DNA from: Flavobacterium sp.
Lineage (GTDB): Bacteria > Bacteroidota > Bacteroidia > Flavobacteriales > Flavobacteriaceae
Length of the DNA: 5,813 nt
Direction: 5' to 3'
NCBI GenBank assembly: GCA_019105125.1
Contig: JAHRWO010000307.1
Coordinates: 1-5,813 of the forward strand
Position 1 is the first letter of the stretch; each line of letters opens with the position of its first letter. A program made the position numbers and the translations under genes. Positions 1 through 5,813 of this stretch are shown here, piece after piece. Under the pieces are notes generated by a model. It searched no databases, had not been told where the DNA came from, and saw only the letters and a program-made list of their open reading frames with translations.

Positions 1-596
1 CTTTTAAGCGCATAAATATGAAAAGCGTGTGTAAACTCATGCAATCCTAAATTCAGATTGTCATTTGAAATTTCGATACCTTCTTTAAAATGTTTCCATG
101 AAAAAACGATAGATTCCATTTTTGGATTAAATTCTCCTTTGTGATAATTATCATTTTGTGACGAATAGTATACATCTGGGTAAATAATGATTCGTTTAAA
201 AAGCGGATTTAAATATTCGCGCATTCCAAAGGTTAACATCACATAAGTTGCTGAAATTGTTACTTTCATTTCTTCGGTAACTTCAATATTTCTTCCTTCA
301 AAATTGTAATGAAAAATCAACTTAGCCACTCGATGTTCGAAATAACGCTTATATTTTGGCTTTAATCGATTATAAAAATGAAAATTAGAAACTAAAATGT
401 GCTTTCTTGATTCACTTAATTTTAAAAAATTCAAATTAGCAAATACAACTAATGGCTTTTTATAATTTCGCAAGTAGACAATCTCAGTGACATAAAAGGC
501 AAATACAAAAAAAATAGAAGCAAAAGGCGCTACCACTATAAACATCCCAATGTAATCGGCTAAAAACAATTCGTGTTCTACAAGTGGTGTTTGCAT
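1..596 (-). CDS. Membrane-anchored zinc metallopeptidase, MtfA/M90 family (3' end outside window)
   Basis: This partial gene has 198 complete codons before the window edge. One hydrophobic segment at about residues 15-42 looks like an N-terminal membrane anchor; the rest is soluble. The HExxH zinc-binding motif is seen as H186-E-F-T-H190, preceded by SW at 167-168 and by an LTFG...IIIYP block at about 121-140. These follow the order of conserved blocks in the MtfA (Peptidase_M90) family, whose Escherichia coli member is a cytosolic aminopeptidase that binds the repressor Mlc. The third zinc ligand and the C-terminus are outside the window. The start is the first ATG of the frame, with no Shine-Dalgarno upstream, as usual in Bacteroidota. 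A weak -7-like sequence (GTTATTTG, 615-622) lies just upstream, and the tRNA terminator separates it from the preceding unit. The substrate is unknown; a role in glucose signalling cannot be assumed. Four of its eight arginine codons are CGA. Confidence 0.85.
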   Translation of the reverse strand, partial: MQTPLVEHELFLADYIGMFIVVAPFASIFFVFAFYVTEIVYLRNYKKPLVVFANLNFLKLSESRKHILVSNFHFYNRLKPKYKRYFEHRVAKLIFHYNFEGRNIEVTEEMKVTISATYVMLTFGMREYLNPLFKRIIIYPDVYYSSQNDNYHKGEFNPKMESIVFSWKHFKEGIEISNDNLNLGLHEFTHAFHIYALK

Positions 597-640
597 AAGA
601 TTTGAGCTATTTTACAAATAACGTAAAAATTAGTGTTTTA

Positions 641-673
641 TAAAATAAAAAAAAACACCAAGATTACTTGGTG
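641..673 (-). terminator. Rho-independent terminator after tRNA-Arg
   Basis: On the minus strand a perfect 7-bp stem CACCAAG/CTTGGTG (656-662 with 667-673) closes a 4-nt loop and is followed by nine consecutive T residues (complement of 647-655) and then a further T-rich stretch. It begins 15 nt beyond the tRNA discriminator base, so it should end the tRNA transcript and insulate the metallopeptidase gene downstream. Confidence 0.9.
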
Positions 674-688
674 CTAGATATTTTATTG

Positions 689-762
689 TGACCGCGAAGG
701 GATTCGAACCCCCAACCCTCAGAGCCGAAATCTGATATTCTATCCAGTTGAACTACGCAGCC
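689..762 (-). tRNA. tRNA-Arg, anticodon UCG
   Basis: The 74-nt minus-strand segment folds as a full cloverleaf. The acceptor stem GGCTGCG pairs with CGCGGTC (two wobbles). The D arm is GTTC/GAAT with GGA in the loop. The anticodon stem TCAGA/TCTGA encloses the 7-nt loop TTTCGGC, and the T arm GGGGG/CCCTT encloses TTCGAAT. The anticodon read from the loop is UCG (genomic 726-728), so it decodes CGA and possibly other CGN codons. The A following GG in the D loop matches A20, a known arginine identity element. The discriminator is A, and CCA is not encoded, so the 3' end needs CCA-adding enzyme. It lies 60 nt after yqeY with no clear promoter of its own, and ends at a strong terminator. Confidence 0.93.
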
Positions 763-776
763 TATTATTGTTAATA

Positions 777-815
777 AGTGAATAATAACTAGTGATTCGC
801 TAATTACTATTCACT
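777..815. repeat. Imperfect 39-nt palindrome between yqeY and tRNA-Arg
   Basis: Arms 777-788 (AGTGAATAATAA) and 804-815 (TTACTATTCACT) are inverted copies with a single mismatch. Inside them TAGT (790-793) can pair with GCTA (799-802, including one G-T wobble), leaving a 5-nt loop. It starts 7 nt after the yqeY stop codon. On the minus strand the sequence that follows is AT-rich but has no T run, so it is not a standard terminator. It may be an RNA hairpin protecting or processing the yqeY transcript, or a copy of a short interspersed repeat built from TAGTGAA-like units. Function is unknown. Confidence 0.6.
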
Positions 816-822
816 AATATTT

Positions 823-1272
823 TTATACTAATAATTTTTTTACAATTCCAGAAATTACTTTTCCTTCGGCTTGTCCTCCGATTTTTGCCGTAGCCAAGCC
901 CATAACTTTTCCCATTGAAGCAATTCCTGAAGCTCCTGTTTCTGCAATGATTTTAGAAATGATTGCTTCTACTTCTTCTTCTGACAATTGGGCTGGTAAG
1001 AATTTTTCAATAACAGCTATTTGTGCTAATTCTGGTTCCGCTAAATCAGGACGATTTTGTTTTGTGAATATTTCAGCACTATCCTTGCGCATTTTAACCA
1101 AACGCTGTAACATTTTTATTTCTTGCTCTTCTGTTAAACTATCAGTTGCTCCAACTTCTGTTTTAGCCAAAATAATTGCCGATTTAATTGCTCTTAATGC
1201 TTCTAAAGCCACGCTATCTTTTGCTTTCATGGCCTCTTTCATTTGATCCATGATTTTTACTTCTAAACTCAT
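823..1272 (-). CDS. yqeY: GatB/YqeY domain-containing protein
   Basis: This 149-residue cytosolic, helix-rich protein has the usual length of the stand-alone YqeY family. The N-terminal helical region begins MSLEVKIMDQMKEAMKAKD and includes LRAIKSAI at about 26-33. FLPAQLSEEE at about 91-100 matches the family's LP-Q-LS block, and the C-terminal block SMGKVMG (119-125) plus GGQAEGKV (132-139) matches the conserved MGK-MG and G-ADG-V region. The family resembles the tRNA-binding tail domain of GatB, the amidotransferase subunit that makes Gln-tRNA and Asn-tRNA, but the role of the free-standing protein is not settled. The ATG at 1272 is preferred over an in-frame TTG at 1314 because the extension is basic, unlike the family, and would start inside the promoter box. 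It follows ftsZ but has its own promoter signal. Confidence 0.92.
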   Translation of the reverse strand: MSLEVKIMDQMKEAMKAKDSVALEALRAIKSAIILAKTEVGATDSLTEEQEIKMLQRLVKMRKDSAEIFTKQNRPDLAEPELAQIAVIEKFLPAQLSEEEVEAIISKIIAETGASGIASMGKVMGLATAKIGGQAEGKVISGIVKKLLV

Positions 1273-1311
1273 ATATTTACGTTTACAGTTTGTTCTTTTA
1301 CTAATGCATCG

Positions 1312-1319
1312 CAAAAGTA
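1312..1319 (-). promoter_or_regulatory. Bacteroidota-type -7 promoter box for yqeY
   Basis: The minus strand reads TACTTTTG, an exact match to the TAnnTTTG -7 consensus of the Bacteroidota primary sigma factor. It lies about 40 nt upstream of the yqeY ATG, which would leave a leader of roughly 30 nt. The -33 TTG element is not evident; that position falls within the ftsZ terminator stem. Transcription of yqeY, and possibly the tRNA, may start here. Confidence 0.55.
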
Positions 1320-1321
1320 AT

Positions 1322-1351
1322 AAAAAAACCCGAAAATTGCTCTTCGGGTTT
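1322..1351 (-). terminator. Rho-independent terminator after ftsZ
   Basis: A 9-bp perfect stem (1326-1334 with 1343-1351; minus strand AAACCCGAA/TTCGGGTTT) encloses an 8-nt loop and leads into a run of T residues complementary to 1322-1328. It starts 24 nt after the ftsZ stop codon and marks the end of the dcw transcript. A second copy of the TCGGGTT arm (1351-1357) directly abuts it, so an alternative pairing register is possible. Confidence 0.88.
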
Positions 1352-1375
1352 CGGGTTAGGTTAGTTTGTAATAGA

Positions 1376-3358
1376 TTAATCTACATTATCGTGAAGGAAC
1401 GAATTATTAGATCGTAATTGAATATCATCATTACTATCTGTTCCTAAAGACATTCTAGACTGATTGCTGTTTGTATTTGGTGTAGACGTCACATCAAATC
1501 CCATTCTTTTGTAAGCTGGAACTCTTTCAAATTCATCAATTTGTGCATTATTGTTGAATTTATGATTGAATTCCTTCATTTTTCTTTTACGTTCTTCCGC
1601 TCTAAACTTTAATGTATCTTCAATTGACATTTCTAAAGGAGAAACATTATCTAATTTTATTTCGTCTTCAAATTTTTGAACGTTCGTTTTCATTGTGAAG
1701 TTTAATTCCTCATCCACTGGTTCATTCACTAATTCAACTGGTTTAGAATTTGCCAATTCGTTTTCTTTCTCCAAGTAATCTTCTAAGGAATATTTGATAA
1801 TTCCATTTTGATTTACTTCTGTAACTGGAACTACATTGATTGGATCTTTTACTTCCATTTGTCGAGTTTCCGGTGATAAATCAAAAACGATTGTATTTTG
1901 AGCAACTTCTTTAATTTCTTCTTTCTGAGCAAATAAATCCAAAGAAAATGTTACTTCTTCTTTAGCCACCACAAATTCAGGATCCTTTACTTCGATTTCT
2001 CTAATTTGAGGAGTTATAATTTCAAATGAAGGTGCCACACTTGGTGCAATTACCTCAAATTGAACATCAATATTTTTTATCAATTCTGATGTTGGGACTA
2101 AATCCATTGCTGGAGCAATAGGTGTATGAATTTCAAAATTTGGCGCTTCCACTTCATCCTCTAAAGTAAAAACTATTTTTTGCTCTTCTACTCTATCGCT
2201 AATTGGATTTATAATATCTGCCTTAACTTCTTCTACTTTTGGTGATTCAAAAATGGGATTATTAACAGTTACGTTAGAAGCTGTTTTATTTAATAACTCA
2301 TGAACCATTTTTTGTTCATCGCCTAAAGTATGGATGATTTTTGTTGGTGCTGAATTTACAATCTCTGCTTGTTGTTCTACATTAAAACCCGTAGCAATAA
2401 CCGTTACCGAAATAGCTTCTCCTAAAGCTTCTTCTTCTCCAACACCCATGATGATGTTGGCATTGTAACCTGCTTCTGATTGAATAAAATCATTGATTTC
2501 ACCGATTTCATCAATTGTGATTTCATTTGCTTCGTCAGTTCCTGAAACGATTAATAACAATACGTTTTGAGCACCTGTAATTTTATTATCGTTTAATAAA
2601 GGAGAATCTAAAGCGCTCATTATCGCCTGTTTTGCTCTATCTGGTCCAGACGCAGTTGCAGAACCCATGATAGCAGTACCACTGTTAGACAATACAGTTT
2701 TAGCATCTTTAAGGTCGATATTCTGAGTGTAGTGATGCGTAATTACTTCAGCAATTCCTCTTGACGCAGTAGATAACACTTCATCTGCTTTAGAGAAACC
2801 TGCTTTGAAACCTAAGTTTCCATACACTTCACGTAATTTATTATTATTGATAACAACTAAAGAATCTACTTGTTTACGTAAACGCTCTACTCCGGCTAAC
2901 GCCTGCTCAGAGCGAACTTTCCCTTCAAATTGGAAAGGAATTGTAACTATACCTACGGTTAAGATGTCGCGCTCTTTTGCTAATTGTGCAATTACAGGAG
3001 CAGCACCCGTACCTGTTCCTCCGCCCATTCCGGCTGTGATGAAAACCATTTTGGTGTTACTGTCCAACATTTTTTCAATTTCGGCAATACTTTCAATAGC
3101 AGATTGTTGCCCTACCTCAGGATTAGCACCAGCTCCTAAACCTTCGGTTAAGCTTACTCCTAACTGAATTTTATTTGGCACAGGACTATTTTGTAATGCC
3201 TGAGAATCGGTATTACAAACTACAAAATCAACACCTTTAATACCTTGTTTAAACATGTGGTTAATGGCGTTGCTACCTCCACCACCTACACCAATCACTT
3301 TAATTACATTAGACTGGTTTTTCGGTAAATCGAATGAAATGTTTCCAAATTCTGACAT
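1376..3358 (-). CDS. ftsZ: Cell division GTPase FtsZ with long C-terminal extension
   Basis: FtsZ is the tubulin-like GTPase that polymerises into the cytokinetic Z ring at midcell. The N-terminal nucleotide-binding part carries VIGVGGGGSNA (21-31) and the tubulin signature GMGGGTGTG (110-118). The T7 synergy loop that completes the GTPase site of the neighbouring subunit is N213-I-D215-L-K-D218. The conserved core ends near residue 325. A linker of nearly 290 residues follows, acidic and rich in Val, Ile and Pro, against about 50 in Escherichia coli. RVPAYKR (612-618) resembles the conserved C-terminal peptide that binds FtsA, but a tail of some 42 residues ending in SFLHDNVD lies beyond it. 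At 660 residues it is far longer than the roughly 380 of proteobacterial FtsZ, as is common in Flavobacteriia. The ATG at 3358 sits behind a strong Shine-Dalgarno, 11 nt after ftsA, and a terminator follows the gene. Confidence 0.98.
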   Translation of the reverse strand: MSEFGNISFDLPKNQSNVIKVIGVGGGGSNAINHMFKQGIKGVDFVVCNTDSQALQNSPVPNKIQLGVSLTEGLGAGANPEVGQQSAIESIAEIEKMLDSNTKMVFITAGMGGGTGTGAAPVIAQLAKERDILTVGIVTIPFQFEGKVRSEQALAGVERLRKQVDSLVVINNNKLREVYGNLGFKAGFSKADEVLSTASRGIAEVITHHYTQNIDLKDAKTVLSNSGTAIMGSATASGPDRAKQAIMSALDSPLLNDNKITGAQNVLLLIVSGTDEANEITIDEIGEINDFIQSEAGYNANIIMGVGEEEALGEAISVTVIATGFNVEQQAEIVNSAPTKIIHTLGDEQKMVHELLNKTASNVTVNNPIFESPKVEEVKADIINPISDRVEEQKIVFTLEDEVEAPNFEIHTPIAPAMDLVPTSELIKNIDVQFEVIAPSVAPSFEIITPQIREIEVKDPEFVVAKEEVTFSLDLFAQKEEIKEVAQNTIVFDLSPETRQMEVKDPINVVPVTEVNQNGIIKYSLEDYLEKENELANSKPVELVNEPVDEELNFTMKTNVQKFEDEIKLDNVSPLEMSIEDTLKFRAEERKRKMKEFNHKFNNNAQIDEFERVPAYKRMGFDVTSTPNTNSNQSRMSLGTDSNDDIQLRSNNSFLHDNVD

Positions 3359-3362
3359 AGTA

Positions 3363-3369
3363 TCTCCTT
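3363..3369 (-). promoter_or_regulatory. Strong Shine-Dalgarno sequence of ftsZ
   Basis: The minus strand reads AAGGAGA directly after the ftsA TAA stop codon, with TACT before the ftsZ ATG. This is a near-perfect anti-16S match at good spacing. The starts of ftsA, ftsQ, yqeY and the metallopeptidase gene in this window have nothing comparable, which is the norm in Bacteroidota. It supports the chosen ftsZ start and suggests that ftsZ initiation is handled differently from its neighbours. Confidence 0.85.
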
Positions 3370-4746
3370 TTATTCTGCGTTATCTAAAAATTCTTTAATC
3401 TTATCAATATATTTATCAAAAAACGAACGTTTGATTTTATCATCTGTTGTTTCGTGTTTGATAGGTTGAGTAGCTTTTGGCTCCTCTTTTTCTTCCACAA
3501 TAATAGGCTCTTCAACCACAACTTGAGGACGAACTTTTACCGGTTCTTCTTTTTTCAATTCTACTAGTGGAGTAGCACTTTTGGTATTATTTCTAATACT
3601 ATTCATTACTAAACCTACCGCCGTAGCATACAATGGGCTCGATAATTCTTCGTCTGAATCACCAGCTAAATGTTCGTTAGGATATCCAATTCTAGTATCC
3701 ATGCCTGTTATGTATTCTACTAACTGCTTGATATGCTTTAACTCGGCTCCTCCACCTGTTAATACAATACCTGCAATCAATTTTTTCTTTGGATCTTCGT
3801 GCCCATATAATTTAATCTCTGCATAAACTTGCTCAATAATTTCCACCACTCTCGCATGAATAATTTTTGATAAGTTTTTCAACGAAATTTCTTTTGGTTC
3901 TCTTCCTCTTAATCCTGGAATTGAAACAATTTCATTGTCTTTGTTTTCTCCAGGCCAAGCCGAACCAAAACGTGTTTTTAATAACTCCGCTTGTTTTTCA
4001 ATAATGGAACATCCTTCTTTGATATCTTCCGTAATCACATTACCCCCGAAAGGAATTACAGCAGTGTGACGAATGATACCATCTTTAAAAATAGCTAGAT
4101 CAGTAGTTCCACCTCCTATATCAATCAAAGCAACACCTGCTTCTTTTTCTTCTTGACTTAACACCGCATCTGCAGAAGCTAATGGTTCTAAAGTTAAACC
4201 AGATAATTCTAATCCGGCACTTTTAATACATCTTCCTAAATTACGAATAGAAGCCGCTTGTCCTACTACAACATGAAAACTTGACTCAAGCCTTCCTCCA
4301 TACATTCCAATAGGCTCTTTAATTTCAGCTTGGCCGTCTATTTTGAATTCTTGAGGCAACACATGAATAATTTCTTCTCCTGGCAACATGGCCAACTTAT
4401 GTACTTGACCAATTAAAGCATCTATATCCGAATCTCCTATTACCTCTTCTGGATTAGGACGACTGATGTAATCACTGTGTTGAATACTACGGATGTGTTG
4501 TCCTGCAATACCAACAACTACATCATTTATTTTATAACCCGATTTATTTTCAGCTTCAGTTACTGCTTGCTGAATCGACTGAATGGTTTGTGTAATATTG
4601 TTTACAACACCTCTGTGAACACCTAAGCTTTTTGATTGACCTACTCCAAGGATCTCAAGTTTACCGTATTCATTCTTCTTCCCTATCATTGCCACAATTT
4701 TTGTGGTACCGATATCTAATCCTACTGCAATGTTGTCTTTGTTCAT
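3370..4746 (-). CDS. ftsA: Cell division protein FtsA, actin-like membrane tether of FtsZ
   Basis: FtsA is an actin-fold ATP-binding protein that links FtsZ filaments to the inner face of the membrane and recruits later divisome proteins. The phosphate-1 motif is GLDIGTTKIVAMIG (9-22), phosphate-2 is ALIDIGGGTTDLAIF (206-220) and the adenosine motif is GIVLTGGGAEL (326-336). The FtsA-specific 1C domain should lie at about 87-170. From residue 388 a linker rich in Pro, Glu, Lys and Val runs to about 436. It is followed by a terminal amphipathic helix (437-458, containing RSFFDKYIDKIKEFL) that fits the membrane-targeting sequence of the family. At 458 residues it is somewhat longer than the 420 of Escherichia coli, mostly because of the linker. 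The start is an ATG 9 nt after the ftsQ stop, with no Shine-Dalgarno. Placement between ftsQ and ftsZ is the classic dcw order and suggests co-transcription. Confidence 0.97.
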   Translation of the reverse strand: MNKDNIAVGLDIGTTKIVAMIGKKNEYGKLEILGVGQSKSLGVHRGVVNNITQTIQSIQQAVTEAENKSGYKINDVVVGIAGQHIRSIQHSDYISRPNPEEVIGDSDIDALIGQVHKLAMLPGEEIIHVLPQEFKIDGQAEIKEPIGMYGGRLESSFHVVVGQAASIRNLGRCIKSAGLELSGLTLEPLASADAVLSQEEKEAGVALIDIGGGTTDLAIFKDGIIRHTAVIPFGGNVITEDIKEGCSIIEKQAELLKTRFGSAWPGENKDNEIVSIPGLRGREPKEISLKNLSKIIHARVVEIIEQVYAEIKLYGHEDPKKKLIAGIVLTGGGAELKHIKQLVEYITGMDTRIGYPNEHLAGDSDEELSSPLYATAVGLVMNSIRNNTKSATPLVELKKEEPVKVRPQVVVEEPIIVEEKEEPKATQPIKHETTDDKIKRSFFDKYIDKIKEFLDNAE

Positions 4747-4755
4747 AACTTAAAC

Positions 4756-5478
4756 TTATTTCTTACAAACCACTTGTTGTATAAACATCAAGTTTATTTC
4801 TTTATAATTTTTAATCAATGTGTCTTTTATAGCGTGGTGATAGAAAGCTTTGTAATTTTTAAACTTTCGTTCCACATTTTTTGGTTGCCCAAAAACTATT
4901 TTATAATCATAACTTCTGTTGGCTAACACCACATTCCCAGAGGGCAATATTTCAGCAGCCGTGATGTTCTTGCTTAAAAAATCATCATTCTTGATTTCAT
5001 TAAACAAGTTCAAATAAGGCTTACAATTTTTGTCACTTATTGCGCCGACAACCAGCGGAACACGTGCCGAAAAATTTTCCGACAATGGTATTCTATCTCC
5101 TTTTTTATCAAGATAGTAGGTTTCATTATCGGTAATAACTCTTACGATTGGGGTCTTTTGAGTAATACGCGTATTTAGAAAACCGTCTACGGTTGAAAAA
5201 ACTTGTGCTTTTTCAATCATCTCGTGATCATCGAGAACAGCTTCTAAAGTATTCAAATCTAATTTATCTTTTTGAATTCTTGAAGACCCTCCTAAATTTT
5301 GTATTAACAAGTTATTAACCATTTCATGTGTTAAAAACATATTCTCTTTCGATTCGAATTTGATATCTATCTTGCTGATTTTACGCTGACTATTTCTCTT
5401 TGACGAAAAAGAGTATAGGAAAATCATAGCAAAAATGATTAACACTAAGCGAATCGTATGCCAATTAATTCTTCTCAT
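4756..5478 (-). CDS. ftsQ: Cell division protein FtsQ (DivIB)
   Basis: FtsQ is a bitopic inner-membrane protein whose periplasmic domain joins FtsB and FtsL and helps control septal peptidoglycan synthesis. A short basic cytoplasmic tail (MRRINWHTIR) precedes one membrane segment at about 11-24. A POTRA-like domain follows at about 33-108 (KISKIDIKFESKENMFLTHE then LEAVLDDHEMIEKAQVF), and then a beta-rich domain with YYLDKKGDRIPLS (121-133) and VPLVVG (140-145). The last residues, INLMFIQQVVCKK, resemble the end of FtsQ in Flavobacteriia. Sequence identity across FtsQ is low, so the call rests on topology, the POTRA region and position between murC and ftsA. At 240 residues it is close to family length. 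The ATG at 5478 lies inside the end of murC (14-bp overlap), which suggests translational coupling; no Shine-Dalgarno is seen. Confidence 0.92.
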   Translation of the reverse strand: MRRINWHTIRLVLIIFAMIFLYSFSSKRNSQRKISKIDIKFESKENMFLTHEMVNNLLIQNLGGSSRIQKDKLDLNTLEAVLDDHEMIEKAQVFSTVDGFLNTRITQKTPIVRVITDNETYYLDKKGDRIPLSENFSARVPLVVGAISDKNCKPYLNLFNEIKNDDFLSKNITAAEILPSGNVVLANRSYDYKIVFGQPKNVERKFKNYKAFYHHAIKDTLIKNYKEINLMFIQQVVCKK

Positions 5479-5813
5479 GAAGCGCTTTTTTTAGATCTTT
5501 TACTAGCTCACCAATATCGCCCGCACCTATAGTTACAAAAACGTCTGCATCTGAATTTTCAAAAGCCGTGAACAACTCATCTTTACTGACTAAATTCTTA
5601 TTTGGATTGTTAATTTTATTCAACAACCAAGTCGAATTTACCCCTTCCATTGGCAACTCGCGAGCGGGATAAATTTCCAACAATAAAATTTCATCAAATT
5701 GACTTAAACTTTCTGCAAAACCATCCGCAAAATCTTTTGTTCTACTGAACAAGTGCGGTTGAAATGCTGCGATGATTTTTTTTCCTGGATACAATTCACG
5801 AACCGCTTGATGC
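5465..5813 (-). CDS. murC: UDP-N-acetylmuramate--L-alanine ligase MurC, C-terminal part (5' end outside window)
   Basis: MurC is a cytosolic ATP-dependent ligase that adds L-alanine to UDP-N-acetylmuramic acid, the first amino acid step of peptidoglycan precursor synthesis. Only about the last 115 codons are present. The frame is open to the window edge and reads HQAVRELYPGKKIIAAFQPH, continuing LFSRTKDFADGF. The FQPHLFSRT-DFADGF block and LLLEIYPARELPMEGV are characteristic of the MurC C-terminal (Mur ligase) domain; IYPARE is especially diagnostic against MurD, MurE and MurF. VFVTIGAGDIGEL near the end is the typical closing Rossmann-like strand and glycine loop. The ATP-binding and UDP-MurNAc-binding domains are outside. 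An in-frame TTG at 5794 is internal and not the start. The stop codon lies 14 bp inside ftsQ. Confidence 0.95.
   Translation of the reverse strand, partial: HQAVRELYPGKKIIAAFQPHLFSRTKDFADGFAESLSQFDEILLLEIYPARELPMEGVNSTWLLNKINNPNKNLVSKDELFTAFENSDADVFVTIGAGDIGELVKDLKKALHEKN

Noticed and set aside
615..622. Possible -7 box GTTATTTG for the metallopeptidase gene
   Set aside because: Only the TTTG half matches the TAnnTTTG consensus and no -33 element is visible; too weak to list as a feature.
777..815. Palindrome as a rho-independent terminator of yqeY
   Set aside because: The stem is AT-rich and the downstream minus-strand sequence (TATTAACAATAATA) lacks a T run, so it does not fit the usual model.
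947..1246. Plus-strand open frame of 99 codons opposite yqeY
   Set aside because: It lies entirely antisense to a well-conserved gene, shows no recognisable domain and has low-complexity composition; it is a shadow frame.
1273..1314. In-frame TTG start extending YqeY by 14 residues
   Set aside because: The extension (MRCISKRTNCKRKY) is unlike the family, would begin within the promoter box, and MSLEVKIMDQ is the usual N-terminus.
2805..3167. Plus-strand open frame of 120 codons opposite the FtsZ GTPase core
   Set aside because: It is antisense to the most conserved part of ftsZ, has no family resemblance and is Pro/Ser-rich as mirror frames often are.
3581..3826. Plus-strand open frame of 81 codons opposite ftsA
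   Set aside because: It is antisense to a conserved gene with no supporting start signal or domain.
5465..5794. Short separate gene of 109 codons starting at TTG 5794
   Set aside because: The frame stays open upstream to the window edge with MurC-like sequence (HQAVRE), so this is the interior of murC, not a separate start.

Overview
The window is AT-rich, and every recognisable gene lies on the minus strand. The gene order murC-ftsQ-ftsA-ftsZ-yqeY, an FtsZ of 660 residues with a very long C-terminal extension, mostly absent Shine-Dalgarno sequences and a TAnnTTTG-type promoter box all point to Bacteroidota, most likely a Flavobacterium-like member of Flavobacteriia. This assignment comes from gene order and protein features; no database search was run.

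Reading in the direction of transcription, from high to low coordinates: the window opens inside murC, of which only the last 115 codons or so are present. murC overlaps ftsQ by 14 bp. After 9 bp comes ftsA, then 11 bp carrying a strong Shine-Dalgarno sequence, then ftsZ. This is the distal end of the division and cell wall (dcw) cluster. MurC completes a step of peptidoglycan precursor synthesis, FtsQ is the membrane scaffold of the divisome, FtsA tethers FtsZ to the membrane, and FtsZ forms the cytokinetic ring. A clear rho-independent terminator follows ftsZ.

Immediately after that terminator a Bacteroidota-type -7 box (TACTTTTG) introduces a short yqeY gene (GatB/YqeY domain). A 39-nt imperfect palindrome separates yqeY from a tRNA-Arg with anticodon UCG, which has its own strong terminator. 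The last gene, cut by the left window edge, encodes a membrane-anchored zinc metallopeptidase of the MtfA/M90 type, ending in the window just after its HEFTH motif.

Nothing here looks like a mobile element, CRISPR array or new multi-gene system; it is mostly core chromosome. The points most worth a second look are the isolated strong Shine-Dalgarno of ftsZ, the architecture of the FtsZ C-terminal region (internal anchor-like peptide, repeats and a second terminal motif), and the palindrome before the tRNA.
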